From Nocardia nova NBRC 15556 (GTDB lineage: Bacteria > Actinomycetota > Actinomycetes > Mycobacteriales > Mycobacteriaceae), in contig NZ_BDBN01000038.1 of NCBI RefSeq assembly GCF_001613005.1, positions 1 through 64,000 of the forward strand: DNA of 64,000 nucleotides. Direction: 5' to 3'. The notes below the pieces were generated by a model that did no database searches, was not told where the DNA came from, and worked only from the letters and a program-made list of their open reading frames with translations. The position numbers and the translations under genes were made by a program. The first letter of the stretch is position 1. Each line of letters begins with the position of its first letter. Shown piece by piece: positions 1 through 8,259 of this stretch.

Positions 1-2
1 CG

Positions 3-146
3 CGCGTGCTGCGCCGCCGGCTGACGCGGGTCGCGGTCACCGTCGCGGTCGCGGCCGGTGGCGCGCTGTTCGCGGCGACTGCTGTGGTGGGGGACGAAGC
101 GGGAGCGCAATCCATGGGCGCGGGACTAGTGCACGTTCAGCACTGA
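3..146 (+). CDS. C-terminal end of an unidentified protein (left-edge partial)
   Basis: The frame is open from the window edge to a TGA at 144-146. The 47 visible residues begin with a basic stretch (RVLRRRLTR), then a hydrophobic Val/Ala-rich segment of about 20 residues, and end in GLVHVQH. This fits a basic anchor plus one membrane segment, either near the C-terminus of a longer protein or as a short secreted or membrane protein. The start and any upstream domain lie outside the window, so no function can be given. It converges on the MFS gene that ends at 198. Confidence 0.4.
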   Translation, partial: RVLRRRLTRVAVTVAVAAGGALFAATAVVGDEAGAQSMGAGLVHVQH

Positions 147-197
147 CGGCGTGCCGCCACAGGTGGCGCGGGGCAGACAACGCCCTTCCGACTCGGC

Positions 198-1463
198 TTA
201 TCGGCTGATTCGTCGCTCGACGGCGCTCGGGCTCTCCGGATCGCGATAGTTGTTGAGTACCACCGCGAGACATCCGAGGGCGATGACCGCGCCGGCCGCG
301 AACATCACCGGATAGCCGATGCGCAAGGCGTTGTGCAGCAGCGACAGCAGCGCCGGTGAACCGAATCCGAGGTAGCTCACCGAATAGAACACCGCGGTCA
401 GCCCGGCCAGATCGTCCGGCCGGGCGATCCGCTCGATCTCCTGCAGTCCCGCGACCATCCCGATGCCGAATCCGAAGCCGAGCACGGCAGCGGTCGCGAC
501 GACGGCCCACAGCTGTAGCGACGCCGCCGCGTAGACGGATGCGGCCATGCCTGCCGTGGTGAGGATCAGCGACAGTGCCGCGATCCGCGCGGTACCCGGC
601 AGGTCGATCCGCCGCGCCACCGACTGGATGGCGAAGCCGCATCCGAGCGTGATCACCGTGATCAGCGCGGAGAAGGCGATCGGGGTTCCGGCGATGCGGT
701 CGGCGGCCAGCGTCGGCAGGATCGCGTAAGCGGCCGCGGCGGAGGTGAACAGCCACAGCGCCAGCGGCAGTGCGATGCGGCGGAAACGCCGGTGGCCGGC
801 CGCCGGAATCCGCAGATCCTCACGCAGTGGCTTGCGAATCGGTTGCGGTGCCACTGTTTCCGGTGCGCGCTGCACCCAGACGGCCGCGATCACGCACAGT
901 GCCACATTGATGAGATAGGCCAGGGTCGCGGGCCACGGCCCCCACTGCGCCAGCACCCCGGCCACGCCGGCTCCGATGGCGAAACCGCCGGTGAGGCTCA
1001 TCGCCGAGCGGCGAGCGCCGGTGCCGGGAGCCGACACGGGCGCGAACGGCGGCTGCGACAGCTCCTTCAACCAACTGCTGCCCACGGCCATGGCCAGCCC
1101 GAGACCGACTCCGCACAGCACGCGCCCGATCGACAACATCGGCACCACGCCGGAACCGAAGGCCAGCAGCGTCGATCCGACCGCGGTGATCAGCGGTGCG
1201 GGCCGCATCAGCCGCTGCCTGCCGTAGCGATCCGACAGCGGCCCGCCGATCAGCAGCGCCGGCACGATGCCCAGGACGTATTCGAACAGCAACAGATCGA
1301 CCGTCGTGACCGGCAGGCCGTCGTTCTTGTACACCACCAGCAGCGGGGTGAATTCGTTTCCGCCCCAGGCGATCGCGAAGACCGCCGCGGCCACGCCCCA
1401 CCACGCGCGCGGGGTGGTGGCGACCCGTGCCGGGCGGATGTCGACGGCGGTCGGCGCGGTCAT
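198..1463 (-). CDS. MFS transporter
   Basis: A predicted 421-residue integral membrane protein with about twelve hydrophobic segments and the loop 2-3 signature GGPLSDRYGRQRL of the major facilitator superfamily. This marks it as a proton-coupled importer or exporter in the cytoplasmic membrane. I chose ATG at 1463 because GAGAGGA lies 5 nt upstream; an in-frame GTG directly before it is possible. The upstream GntR-family gene ends with TGA overlapping this ATG by one base (TGATG), so the two are probably one translationally coupled operon and the regulator likely controls the transporter. The substrate cannot be read from the sequence. Confidence 0.85.
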   Translation of the reverse strand: MTAPTAVDIRPARVATTPRAWWGVAAAVFAIAWGGNEFTPLLVVYKNDGLPVTTVDLLLFEYVLGIVPALLIGGPLSDRYGRQRLMRPAPLITAVGSTLLAFGSGVVPMLSIGRVLCGVGLGLAMAVGSSWLKELSQPPFAPVSAPGTGARRSAMSLTGGFAIGAGVAGVLAQWGPWPATLAYLINVALCVIAAVWVQRAPETVAPQPIRKPLREDLRIPAAGHRRFRRIALPLALWLFTSAAAAYAILPTLAADRIAGTPIAFSALITVITLGCGFAIQSVARRIDLPGTARIAALSLILTTAGMAASVYAAASLQLWAVVATAAVLGFGFGIGMVAGLQEIERIARPDDLAGLTAVFYSVSYLGFGSPALLSLLHNALRIGYPVMFAAGAVIALGCLAVVLNNYRDPESPSAVERRISR

Positions 1464-2122
1464 CACAGTCCTCTCAGTTCGAGCTGGTGCACACCCGAAA
1501 GGTGTTCGGCCAGTGCGGTATCGAAGCCCGCGGTATCGCCGGCGGCGATCAGATCGGTCAGCTGCGCATGCTGTTCCACGATGCGGGCGGTATTCATCGG
1601 CGCGCGGTGCAGGGCGACGCTGTTCATCCGCCGCTGGCGTTCGCGCAGCGAGTCGTAGAACCCGGTGAGCAGCGGGTTGCCCGCGGCGACCACATAGCCG
1701 CGATGGAAGTCGGTGTCCTCGGTGGCGAAGTGCGACAGCGCCCGGCCGTCGGACGCGGCGAGGCTCGCGACGAGTTCGCGCTGGCGGGTCAGTGATTCGC
1801 GCAGGGCGTCGATCAGCGCCGGCCGCTCGTCGGCGGTGAGGGCGCGCACCGCCGCGGTCTCCACGACATAGCGGGCATGTGCGACGTGTTCGGCCTCGTG
1901 TGCGGGAATGGGTACCACCAGCGCGCCGCGTTTGGGATACAGCCGCATCCAGCCCTCGGTCTCCAACCGCAGGAACGCCTCCCGGACCGGAGTGCGCGAG
2001 GTGCCCAGATCGGTCGCGATCTCACCCTCGCTGATCAGCTCTCCCCCGGGCAGTGCCCCGGTCAGGATGCGCTCCTTGATCTCCCGATAGGCGCGCTCCG
2101 CGGCTGAATACGTCTTAGACAC
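1463..2122 (-). CDS. GntR-family transcriptional regulator (FadR/FCD type)
   Basis: A 219-residue regulator. The N-terminal winged helix (about residues 8-65) contains RAYREIKERIL and TDLGTSRTPVREAFLRLE, the typical GntR helix-turn-helix. The C-terminal half is helical and resembles the FCD effector domain. The open frame continues upstream to 2266, but homology starts at SKTYSAAERAY, so GTG at 2122 is preferred. The palindrome ACAAGTTGT covers the start codon and could be an autoregulatory operator. It overlaps the MFS gene by one base. The effector is unknown; FCD proteins usually bind small organic acids. Confidence 0.85.
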   Translation of the reverse strand: MSKTYSAAERAYREIKERILTGALPGGELISEGEIATDLGTSRTPVREAFLRLETEGWMRLYPKRGALVVPIPAHEAEHVAHARYVVETAAVRALTADERPALIDALRESLTRQRELVASLAASDGRALSHFATEDTDFHRGYVVAAGNPLLTGFYDSLRERQRRMNSVALHRAPMNTARIVEQHAQLTDLIAAGDTAGFDTALAEHLSGVHQLELRGL

Positions 2123-2129
2123 AAGTTGT
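2121..2129. promoter_or_regulatory. Small palindrome over the GntR start codon
   Basis: ACAAGTTGT is palindromic around its central base and spans the GTG start at 2122. A second small palindrome, GTCTTAGAC, lies next to it at 2112-2120. FadR-type GntR proteins bind short AT-containing palindromes, so autoregulation is plausible. No binding evidence exists. Confidence 0.3.
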
Positions 2130-2334
2130 AGCTTAGCGGGGACATGGGATGAATTGCCATGTGGGTGCCGACACGTCCGACCCGCCTCGAGCGTGGGTGG
2201 TGACGGCCTTCCCTTCGATGTGACGCCCCGCACAGTACTTCCCGGTAATGCTGTTTCGGTTGCCACTGAGCTGGGAATTCGGCGGACTATCGGCGAGGTT
2301 GCGCGATGGTGCCCGGCACGGCCGGTCGCCGGTG

Positions 2335-2376
2335 TTGACCTCCGCCGCTATAGGTGTAACTATGGGAAACAGTTAC
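2335..2376 (+). promoter_or_regulatory. Promoter and overlapping inverted repeat for the diiron oxygenase-fprB pair
   Basis: A -35-like TTGACC (2335-2340) is followed after 16 nt by a -10-like TAACTA (2357-2362). The inverted repeat GTAACT (2356-2361) / AGTTAC (2371-2376) with a 9-nt spacer sits on the -10 region. A repressor bound there would block transcription, so the operon is probably inducible. No regulator gene lies between this site and the operon. The divergent GntR gene next door is a candidate but is unproven. Confidence 0.45.
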
Positions 2377-2396
2377 CCATGCGAGATGGAGAGGCT

Positions 2397-3413
2397 GTGA
2401 CGACGATGTCCGTTGCCGCGACGCCGGAAGTAGACCCTGTGGTCGCCGAGGCCATGGAATACGCCCAGAAGCTGCTCCTGCTGTCCGAGGGTTCGGTCAA
2501 CAAGCACTTCGATCCGTTCACCGACATCGATTGGGACAACCCCGACTTCGCCGCGACCGCCGGCGAGAAGCGGTGGATCCTTCCGGAATCCGCCGACCCG
2601 CTGGGACGTCACCCCTGGTACCAGGCGCTGTCGGACGAGCAGAAGATCGCCATCGGCAAGTACCGCCAGGCCAATGTCGCCAAGGTCGGCTTGCAGTTCG
2701 AGTCGATCCTGATCAGCGGCATGGTCACGCACAACTTCAGCCTGCCCAACGGCTCGCCCGAATTCCGGTACTGCTCCCACGAGATGATCGAGGAGCACAA
2801 CCACACCCTGATGTTCCAGGAGATGGTCAACCGGATCGGCATCGATGTGCCGGGGATGGGCCCGCTGGTCCGTAAGCTTCGCTACATCGCCGCGCCGGTC
2901 GCCGCCCGGTTCCCGAATCTGTTCTTCATGGCGGTGCTCGCCGGTGAGGAGCCGATCGACCACATCCAGAAGCAGATCCTGCGCTCCGGCGAGGAAGTGC
3001 ATCCGATCATGCGCGGCGTCATGGCGATTCACGTCGCCGAGGAGGCGCGCCACATCTCCTTCGCGCACGAATTCCTGAAGAAGCATGTGCCGGAGTCGAA
3101 TCCGGCCGCGAAGTTCGTGCTGTCGCTGGCCATGCCGATCGTGATGTGGATCCTCGGCCGGTCCATCGCGACCCCGCCGAAGTCCTTCTTCAAGGAATTC
3201 GACATCCCCGAGGACGTGCGCAAGGAACTGTTCTACGGCTCCGCCGAGGCGCAGCAGACCTTCGCCGACTACTTCATCGACGTGCGGGCCCTGGCCAAGG
3301 AGCTGGGCCTGATGAACCCGATCTCGAAGAACGTCTGGAAGCTGCTGAAGATCGACGGCCCGGCCAGCCGGTACCGCTCCGAGCCGCAGCGCGCCAAGAC
3401 CAAAGCCGCCTGA
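2397..3413 (+). CDS. AurF-like diiron oxygenase
   Basis: A 338-residue protein of the ferritin-like para-aminobenzoate N-oxygenase (AurF) family, matching the length and context of M. tuberculosis Rv0885, which also lies next to fprB. Carboxylate/histidine ligands for a diiron site are visible as EEHNHTLMF and EEARHISFAHEF in helical context. Such enzymes oxidise amines or hydrocarbons with O2 and need electrons; the downstream FprB is the obvious donor. The frame is open from 2154, but GTG at 2397 follows GGAGAGG closely and the family homology starts at about this point; ATG at 2406 is the alternative. The substrate is unknown. Confidence 0.85.
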   Translation: MTTMSVAATPEVDPVVAEAMEYAQKLLLLSEGSVNKHFDPFTDIDWDNPDFAATAGEKRWILPESADPLGRHPWYQALSDEQKIAIGKYRQANVAKVGLQFESILISGMVTHNFSLPNGSPEFRYCSHEMIEEHNHTLMFQEMVNRIGIDVPGMGPLVRKLRYIAAPVAARFPNLFFMAVLAGEEPIDHIQKQILRSGEEVHPIMRGVMAIHVAEEARHISFAHEFLKKHVPESNPAAKFVLSLAMPIVMWILGRSIATPPKSFFKEFDIPEDVRKELFYGSAEAQQTFADYFIDVRALAKELGLMNPISKNVWKLLKIDGPASRYRSEPQRAKTKAA

Positions 3414-3427
3414 AGGGTAGCCATACA

Positions 3428-5011
3428 GTGCCGTATGTAGTCACCCAGTCGTGCTGCAGCGACGCCTCCTGCGTCTACGCATGCCCGGTCAACTGCATCC
3501 ATCCCACGCCCGACGAACCGGATTTTCTGACGGCGGAGATGCTGTACGTCGACCCCGCGGCATGCGTGGACTGCGGCGCCTGTGCCACGGCCTGTCCGGT
3601 GGACGCCATCACCTCCTCGAAGAAGCTCACCGCGGAGCAGAAGCCGTTCATCGAGATCAACGCCGATTTCTATCGCCAGGCGCGGCCGCGTCCACTGCTG
3701 GCCAAGCCGGTGCCGGCCGCCGAGGTGGACACTGATCGCGGCCCGATGCGCGTCGCGATCGTGGGTTCGGGTCCCTCGGCGATGTACGCCGCCGACGAGC
3801 TGCTCACCCAGCCCGAGGTGACGGTGACGGTCTTCGACCGGTTGCCGGTGCCCTACGGCCTGGCACGCCACGGCGTCGCGCCCGACCACACCCGGACCCG
3901 GCAGGTGAGCCGGTTGTTCGATGTGATCTCCGCGCAGCCCGGATTCGGGTCGTACCTGAATGTGGCGGTGGGCGCGGACATCTCGCACGCCGAACTGCTG
4001 GACCATTTCGATGCGGTGATCTACGCCGTGGGCGCCTCCTCCGACCGCAAGCTCGGTATCCCCGGCGAGGGTCTGCCCGGCAGCCTGTCCGCGACCGAGT
4101 TCGTGGCGTGGTACAACGGTCATCCCGACTTCGCGCAGCGCAGTTTCGATCTGTCGCAGCGGCGCGCGGTGATCGTCGGCAACGGTAATGTCGCGCTCGA
4201 CGTGGCCCGGATTCTCACCATGGATCCCGAACTGCTCGATGCCACCGAGGTGTCGCCGGCGGCGCTGGCGGCACTGCGGCACAGCAAGATCGAGGAAGTG
4301 GTGATCGTGGGCCGCCGCGGTCCCGCCGAATCCGCCTTCACCGTTCCCGAATTCGTGGGCCTGCTCGGATCCGATCTCGACATCGTCGTGGAAGGTGATG
4401 TGCCGGAACCGACTCCGGATATGCCGCAGAAGGTCGAGCAGAAACTGAAGCTGCTGCGCAGCGTGGCCGACCGTCCGGTGGGCGCGCGCAAGCGCATCGT
4501 CTTCCGCTATCTCTCCTCGCCGGTGGCGCTGGTCGGCACCGACCGCGTGACCGGAATCGAGCTGGTGCGCAACGAACTCGTGACCGACGAGGCCGGTATC
4601 ACCCGCGCTGTCGCGACGGACGACACCGAAACCCTGGATACCGCACTGGTTCTGGCTTCGGTGGGTTACCGCGGCGTGGCCGTGCCGGGGGTGCCGTTCG
4701 ACGAGCGCGCCGGTGTCATCCCGAACGCCGACGGCCGGGTGCTCGAATCCGCCGGCGGCGCGGTGGTTCCGGGAACCTATGTGACCGGCTGGATCAAGCG
4801 CGGTCCGACGGGCTTCATCGGCACCAACAAGTCCTGCGCGCAGCAGACGGTGCGACAGTTGGTCGACGACTTCAACGCCGGGCGTCTGCGCCGGCCCACC
4901 GCCGACGCCACCGATTTCGATCGGCTGGTCCAGCGCCGCCGCCCCGATGCGGTGCGCGGCGGCGCCACGGCCCAGCCGTGGTGGAAGCGAAAGCTGCTCG
5001 CTCGCGCCTGA
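3428..5011 (+). CDS. fprB: Ferredoxin-ferredoxin/NADP reductase fusion FprB
   Basis: A 527-residue fusion. Residues 1-75 form a bacterial 7Fe/8Fe ferredoxin with cysteines in SCCSDASCVYACPVNC and CVDCGACATACPVDAI. The remainder is an adrenodoxin-reductase-like flavoenzyme with an FAD site (IVGSGPSAMYAADEL, about 108) and an NADPH site (IVGNGNVALDVARIL, about 248). It moves electrons from NADPH through FAD to the attached iron-sulfur domain, probably for the diiron oxygenase ending 14 nt upstream. The open frame reaches back into that gene; GTG at 3428 is chosen because the ferredoxin domain begins there and a GAAGGG stretch precedes it. A strong hairpin follows the stop codon. Confidence 0.93.
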   Translation: MPYVVTQSCCSDASCVYACPVNCIHPTPDEPDFLTAEMLYVDPAACVDCGACATACPVDAITSSKKLTAEQKPFIEINADFYRQARPRPLLAKPVPAAEVDTDRGPMRVAIVGSGPSAMYAADELLTQPEVTVTVFDRLPVPYGLARHGVAPDHTRTRQVSRLFDVISAQPGFGSYLNVAVGADISHAELLDHFDAVIYAVGASSDRKLGIPGEGLPGSLSATEFVAWYNGHPDFAQRSFDLSQRRAVIVGNGNVALDVARILTMDPELLDATEVSPAALAALRHSKIEEVVIVGRRGPAESAFTVPEFVGLLGSDLDIVVEGDVPEPTPDMPQKVEQKLKLLRSVADRPVGARKRIVFRYLSSPVALVGTDRVTGIELVRNELVTDEAGITRAVATDDTETLDTALVLASVGYRGVAVPGVPFDERAGVIPNADGRVLESAGGAVVPGTYVTGWIKRGPTGFIGTNKSCAQQTVRQLVDDFNAGRLRRPTADATDFDRLVQRRRPDAVRGGATAQPWWKRKLLARA

Positions 5012-5027
5012 GCCGGGTCTTTCGACC

Positions 5028-5059
5028 GAATGCCCCGATCCGCCCGGATCGGGGCATTC
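5028..5059. terminator. Strong hairpin terminator after fprB
   Basis: A perfect 15-bp stem (5028-5042 pairing with 5045-5059) closes on a 2-nt loop, 16 nt after the fprB stop. It is followed by TCGTTTCGG rather than a clean U tract, as is common for actinobacterial terminators. Confidence 0.8.
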
Positions 5060-5407
5060 GTCGTTTCGGCAACCATCCAGTCATTCGGAACGGCCGGACG
5101 GATTTCGGTCTCGTGAATGTCATTGCGGCAATTCCATAGAAAACCGGTCGGTATTCCGCGCGATCAACTGTGAAATGGCCAGTTTTGCCAGCTATTCTCG
5201 TGCGGTAGCCGAATTCGAACTTCCGACTTTGCCGAAGATCGCGGCCTATCAGGTGTTTTGCTCGATCGAGCGGTGGGTGTGAAAGCTTTTCCGCCCATTC
5301 GGTTTCCGTGATCGAGACCGACCAGCTAACCTGTGTTCGCTATTTGGTAAACGACCGCGACCACATGGTTGAACCACCTGGGGCCGTGGTCTCGGTGCGT
5401 TGACGGG
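5060..5407. other. Gene-free region upstream of the Hsp70-like gene
   Basis: About 350 nt, less GC-rich than its surroundings, with no credible ORF. It holds the 12-bp perfect palindrome GCTCGATCGAGC (5260-5271) and a possible -10 box TAACCT (5327-5332), about 75 nt before the chosen start of the downstream gene. It probably carries that gene's promoter and 5' UTR. Confidence 0.4.
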
Positions 5408-7723
5408 ATGGCAATGACGGTTGGCTTCGGCATGAGCATCGGCACAGTGAATTCCGTGTGGGCGGCAACTGCCGGTGATCGCGGCCGGCCGGCCGTCCGC
5501 GTGCGTCGCACCGCGGTCACCTTCGACTGCTCCGGCGATGTCCGAGTCGGCGGAGTGCCTCGATTCGCGCCGGTGGTCACGGATTTCGCCGACCTCACCC
5601 GCGTGCGCGAGCCGGTATCGCTGGGCGGCCGGATCCGGTCCTCGGCCGACCTGGTCGCCTCGGTCGCCACCTGCCTGATCGAGGGCAGCGATCCCGAAGC
5701 CGGGCCGGTCCTCACCTATCCCGCCTGTTACACCGACCGGCAGATCGCCTCGCTGCAGTACGCGCTGCACCGCTGCGGCGCCTTCGACGTGATTCTGATG
5801 CCCGAACCCGTGGCCGCGGTGGAATGGCTGGACGGCGAATACGGTGTTTCCGCAAGCTGTTCCACGCTCGTCTACGACCTGGGCGCCAACAACCTGGACG
5901 TCGCGGTGGTCCGGACCGAGGCCGAATGGAATCAGCGCGGAGTGCTCGGCTCGGCCCTGCGATCCGATGCCTTCGGCGGCCGGCCGCTGGGCGCCGTCCT
6001 GGCGCGCTACGCACGGACGCTGGCTCCGGACGTGCCGGCACCGGTGTCGACGGTGGTGCCGGCCGAGGACACCCGCCGCCTGCGCGCCTGGCATATCCGC
6101 AATTCGCTCCGGGTGGTGCGCGATTGCCTGCAACGTGCGCGGGTGACCATCGACGACGTCGATCGCGTGCTACTGATCGGTGGCGCCGCGCGACCGGTCG
6201 AGGTGGCGGAGGTGCTGGCCGAGTTGGGTCCTCCGGTGATCGTCCCGCCGGATCCGGCGCATACGGTCGCGACCGGAGCCGCCATCGCCTCGGCTCGATT
6301 TGCCACGAGCAACAGCAACGCCGGGCGATACGCCCGGGGCGCCGCGGTCGTATCCTCCGCCGCGGTCGTGTCCGCTCTCGCCATGTCGGCGGCGACCATG
6401 ATCGGCGGTGGCCCGCTCGGTACCGACGGCCCGATCATGGAATTCGCCCCCGCGCTGGCCGGCCCGGCGGATGCGTTGCGCGAACAGGTCGGCGACCTGC
6501 CGCAGACACCCGGCTTCGGTGTCGGATTCACTTCGCTGGCGGCCCGCGCCGACACTTTGATGGGCACCTCGCTGTCCGGAATGCGCGGCTACGCCGTCGC
6601 GGCGCAAGACTTTTCGCATGCCATGGCCGATCGGGTCGAGAACGCGCTGCGCGACGACGGCGCCGTCACGCCCTGCGTGCCGCCCCGCGCCCGGACCTAC
6701 TCCGATCCGGCGCGTTTCACCAACCCCATGCCGTTCGTGAACTCGGGCGCGGCGGCGCTCCTGGCCGCCGGCGCCGCGGCCGGCAACCTGCCCGGCGCGG
6801 GGCATCCCGGTCAGCCGGGATCCGGTGATCAGGGCACCCCGCCCGGCGGGGGCTCCACACCTGAGGACTCGTCGAAGCCCGGAAATCCGGCGCCGAAACC
6901 GGACGGTTCGAGTACACCCGCATCCGGCACGAACCCCGTCCCCGCCGACAAGACGACCGCGACTCCCGGTGCGTCGTCCGGGAATTCGCATACCGGCGAT
7001 GCCGCGTCCACTCCGCGGCCCGGGCACTCGAGCGGCACCGCGGACAGCGGTGACGGCTCGGATACCACGTCCGCCGAGTCGAATTCGGCCGGTGCGACCG
7101 GCGGGTCGAGTGCATCCTCCCAGGGCTCGGACTCCGACAGCGCCGATACGCACGGCTCGCACGCCGACGACTCCGCGAACTCCAGTGGTACGAAATCGGA
7201 TCCGGCGAAACCGGGGACGGCGAACTCGGGCCCGGCGCACTCCGGCGACGCCACGAACTCCGACACCGGACCCGATGCCGGTGGTACGACGAATTCGGGC
7301 GACGGTTCCCACTCGGGCGACTCCGCGAATTCGAGCGACTCCGCGAATTCGAACGGCACTGCCAATTCGAACGGCACTGCGAACGCCGGGGACAACGCGA
7401 AGCCCGGCACCTCCGCCCCCACCGGTGGCGGCACCGATTCCGCACCGACCGGTGGTGCCCAGTCTGCCCCGGGCACAACGTCTTCCGATACCGCCCCGGG
7501 TGCGGGAACCGCCCGTCCTCCCGGCCTCGGGGGCAGCACGGCCACACCTCCCGGCGGCGCTACCCGCCCCGGCGGGACGAACCCCGCACCGGTCGCCCCC
7601 GCCCACCCCGGAGCCGTCGCGCCGAGCCACCCAGGCCTCGGCGCCACCCCCGGTGGCGGCTTCCATGGGGGTGGCCTGGGCGGCGGCTTCCACAGCGGTG
7701 GTTTCGGCGGTTTCGGGCACTGA
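5408..7723 (+). CDS. Hsp70-like ATPase-domain protein with membrane segment and Ser/Gly/Asn/His-rich tail
   Basis: A 771-residue chimera. Residues 1-305 resemble the Hsp70/actin-fold ATPase: phosphate-1 motif GFGMSIGTVNS, phosphate-2 motif LVYDLGANNLDVAVV, an EPVAAVEW element, and adenosine motif VLLIGGAARPVEV. Residues 311-333 are hydrophobic (GAAVVSSAAVVSALAMSAATM) and could cross the membrane once. From about 458 onward the protein is low complexity: Pro/Gly/Ser/Thr, then Asn-Ser-Gly-Asp repeats (SANSSDSANSNGTANSNGTA), ending in a Gly/His/Phe tail (about 748-771). There is no DnaK-type peptide-binding domain. ATG at 5408 fits the start of homology; 5369 and 5414 are alternatives. The function is unknown. 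Related single-copy Hsp70-family proteins occur in Nocardia by recollection. Confidence 0.75.
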   Translation: MAMTVGFGMSIGTVNSVWAATAGDRGRPAVRVRRTAVTFDCSGDVRVGGVPRFAPVVTDFADLTRVREPVSLGGRIRSSADLVASVATCLIEGSDPEAGPVLTYPACYTDRQIASLQYALHRCGAFDVILMPEPVAAVEWLDGEYGVSASCSTLVYDLGANNLDVAVVRTEAEWNQRGVLGSALRSDAFGGRPLGAVLARYARTLAPDVPAPVSTVVPAEDTRRLRAWHIRNSLRVVRDCLQRARVTIDDVDRVLLIGGAARPVEVAEVLAELGPPVIVPPDPAHTVATGAAIASARFATSNSNAGRYARGAAVVSSAAVVSALAMSAATMIGGGPLGTDGPIMEFAPALAGPADALREQVGDLPQTPGFGVGFTSLAARADTLMGTSLSGMRGYAVAAQDFSHAMADRVENALRDDGAVTPCVPPRARTYSDPARFTNPMPFVNSGAAALLAAGAAAGNLPGAGHPGQPGSGDQGTPPGGGSTPEDSSKPGNPAPKPDGSSTPASGTNPVPADKTTATPGASSGNSHTGDAASTPRPGHSSGTADSGDGSDTTSAESNSAGATGGSSASSQGSDSDSADTHGSHADDSANSSGTKSDPAKPGTANSGPAHSGDATNSDTGPDAGGTTNSGDGSHSGDSANSSDSANSNGTANSNGTANAGDNAKPGTSAPTGGGTDSAPTGGAQSAPGTTSSDTAPGAGTARPPGLGGSTATPPGGATRPGGTNPAPVAPAHPGAVAPSHPGLGATPGGGFHGGGLGGGFHSGGFGGFGH

Positions 7724-7729
7724 CCGGGT

Positions 7730-8170
7730 TCACCGACAGGGTTCGGCCCCGATATCGCGCCGAGCCGGCGGTGACGAGTCCCGACGGCTGTCCAGGACGT
7801 CGAGGTAGTGCTGGTTGGACATGATGCCGAGCAGATTGCCGAAGGGGTCGACCACCGAGGCGGTGACGAAGCCCGGACCGCGTTCGGTGACGGGTTGGTG
7901 TTCGGCCGCGCCGAGTTCGCGGAGCCGCTGCAGTGCGGCGTCGAGATCGTCGACGTGCCAGTACAGCAGTGCGCCGCCGGGTTCGTGGGCGGGGTCCGGG
8001 CAGTAGCGGCGATCGATGATGCCGAGTTCGTGCCGGTAGTCGCCGATCCGGAACTCGATATAGCCGGGAACCTCGAAATACGGTGCGGTATCGAGCAATT
8101 CGCCGTACCAGCGCTTGGCGGCCGCCAGGTCGTCGGCATAGTAGGACACGGTCGTCATTCCGCGCAGCAT
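7730..8170 (-). CDS. VOC-family (glyoxalase/dioxygenase fold) protein
   Basis: A 146-residue cytoplasmic protein. It has the paired beta-alpha-beta-beta-beta modules of the vicinal oxygen chelate fold: TVSYYADDLAAAKRWYGELL at the start, and GGALLYWHVDDLDAALQRLRELG followed by DPFGNLLGIM at the end. Possible metal ligands include the His in GDYRHELGI. ATG at 8170 is chosen over upstream starts because GAGGAGAG lies 3 nt before it. It is divergent from a WYL regulator and shares an 11-bp-arm operator with it, so it is the likely target. The reaction cannot be assigned; VOC proteins span lyases, dioxygenases and resistance proteins. Confidence 0.8.
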   Translation of the reverse strand: MLRGMTTVSYYADDLAAAKRWYGELLDTAPYFEVPGYIEFRIGDYRHELGIIDRRYCPDPAHEPGGALLYWHVDDLDAALQRLRELGAAEHQPVTERGPGFVTASVVDPFGNLLGIMSNQHYLDVLDSRRDSSPPARRDIGAEPCR

Positions 8171-8215
8171 CGGTCTCTCCTCGGTCGTTGCGGTCTTCGA
8201 TACGATCCTCGCGGT

Positions 8216-8242
8216 CAAAGTGCTCACCGAATGAGCACTTTG
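8216..8242. promoter_or_regulatory. Long perfect inverted repeat between VOC gene and WYL regulator
   Basis: The arms CAAAGTGCTCA (8216-8226) and TGAGCACTTTG (8232-8242) are perfectly complementary around a 5-nt spacer. The site sits in the 89-nt gap between two divergent genes, ending 17 nt before the regulator start. This placement is typical of an operator bound by the adjacent HTH-WYL protein to control itself and the VOC gene. Confidence 0.75.
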
Positions 8243-8259
8243 TTCGGCAGAATTGCCGT

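Noticed and set aside
6170..7720. Minus-strand open frame opposite the Hsp70-like tail
   Set aside because: A repeat-rich coding strand gives open antisense frames. The plus strand has the ATPase motifs and a continuous frame into the tail.
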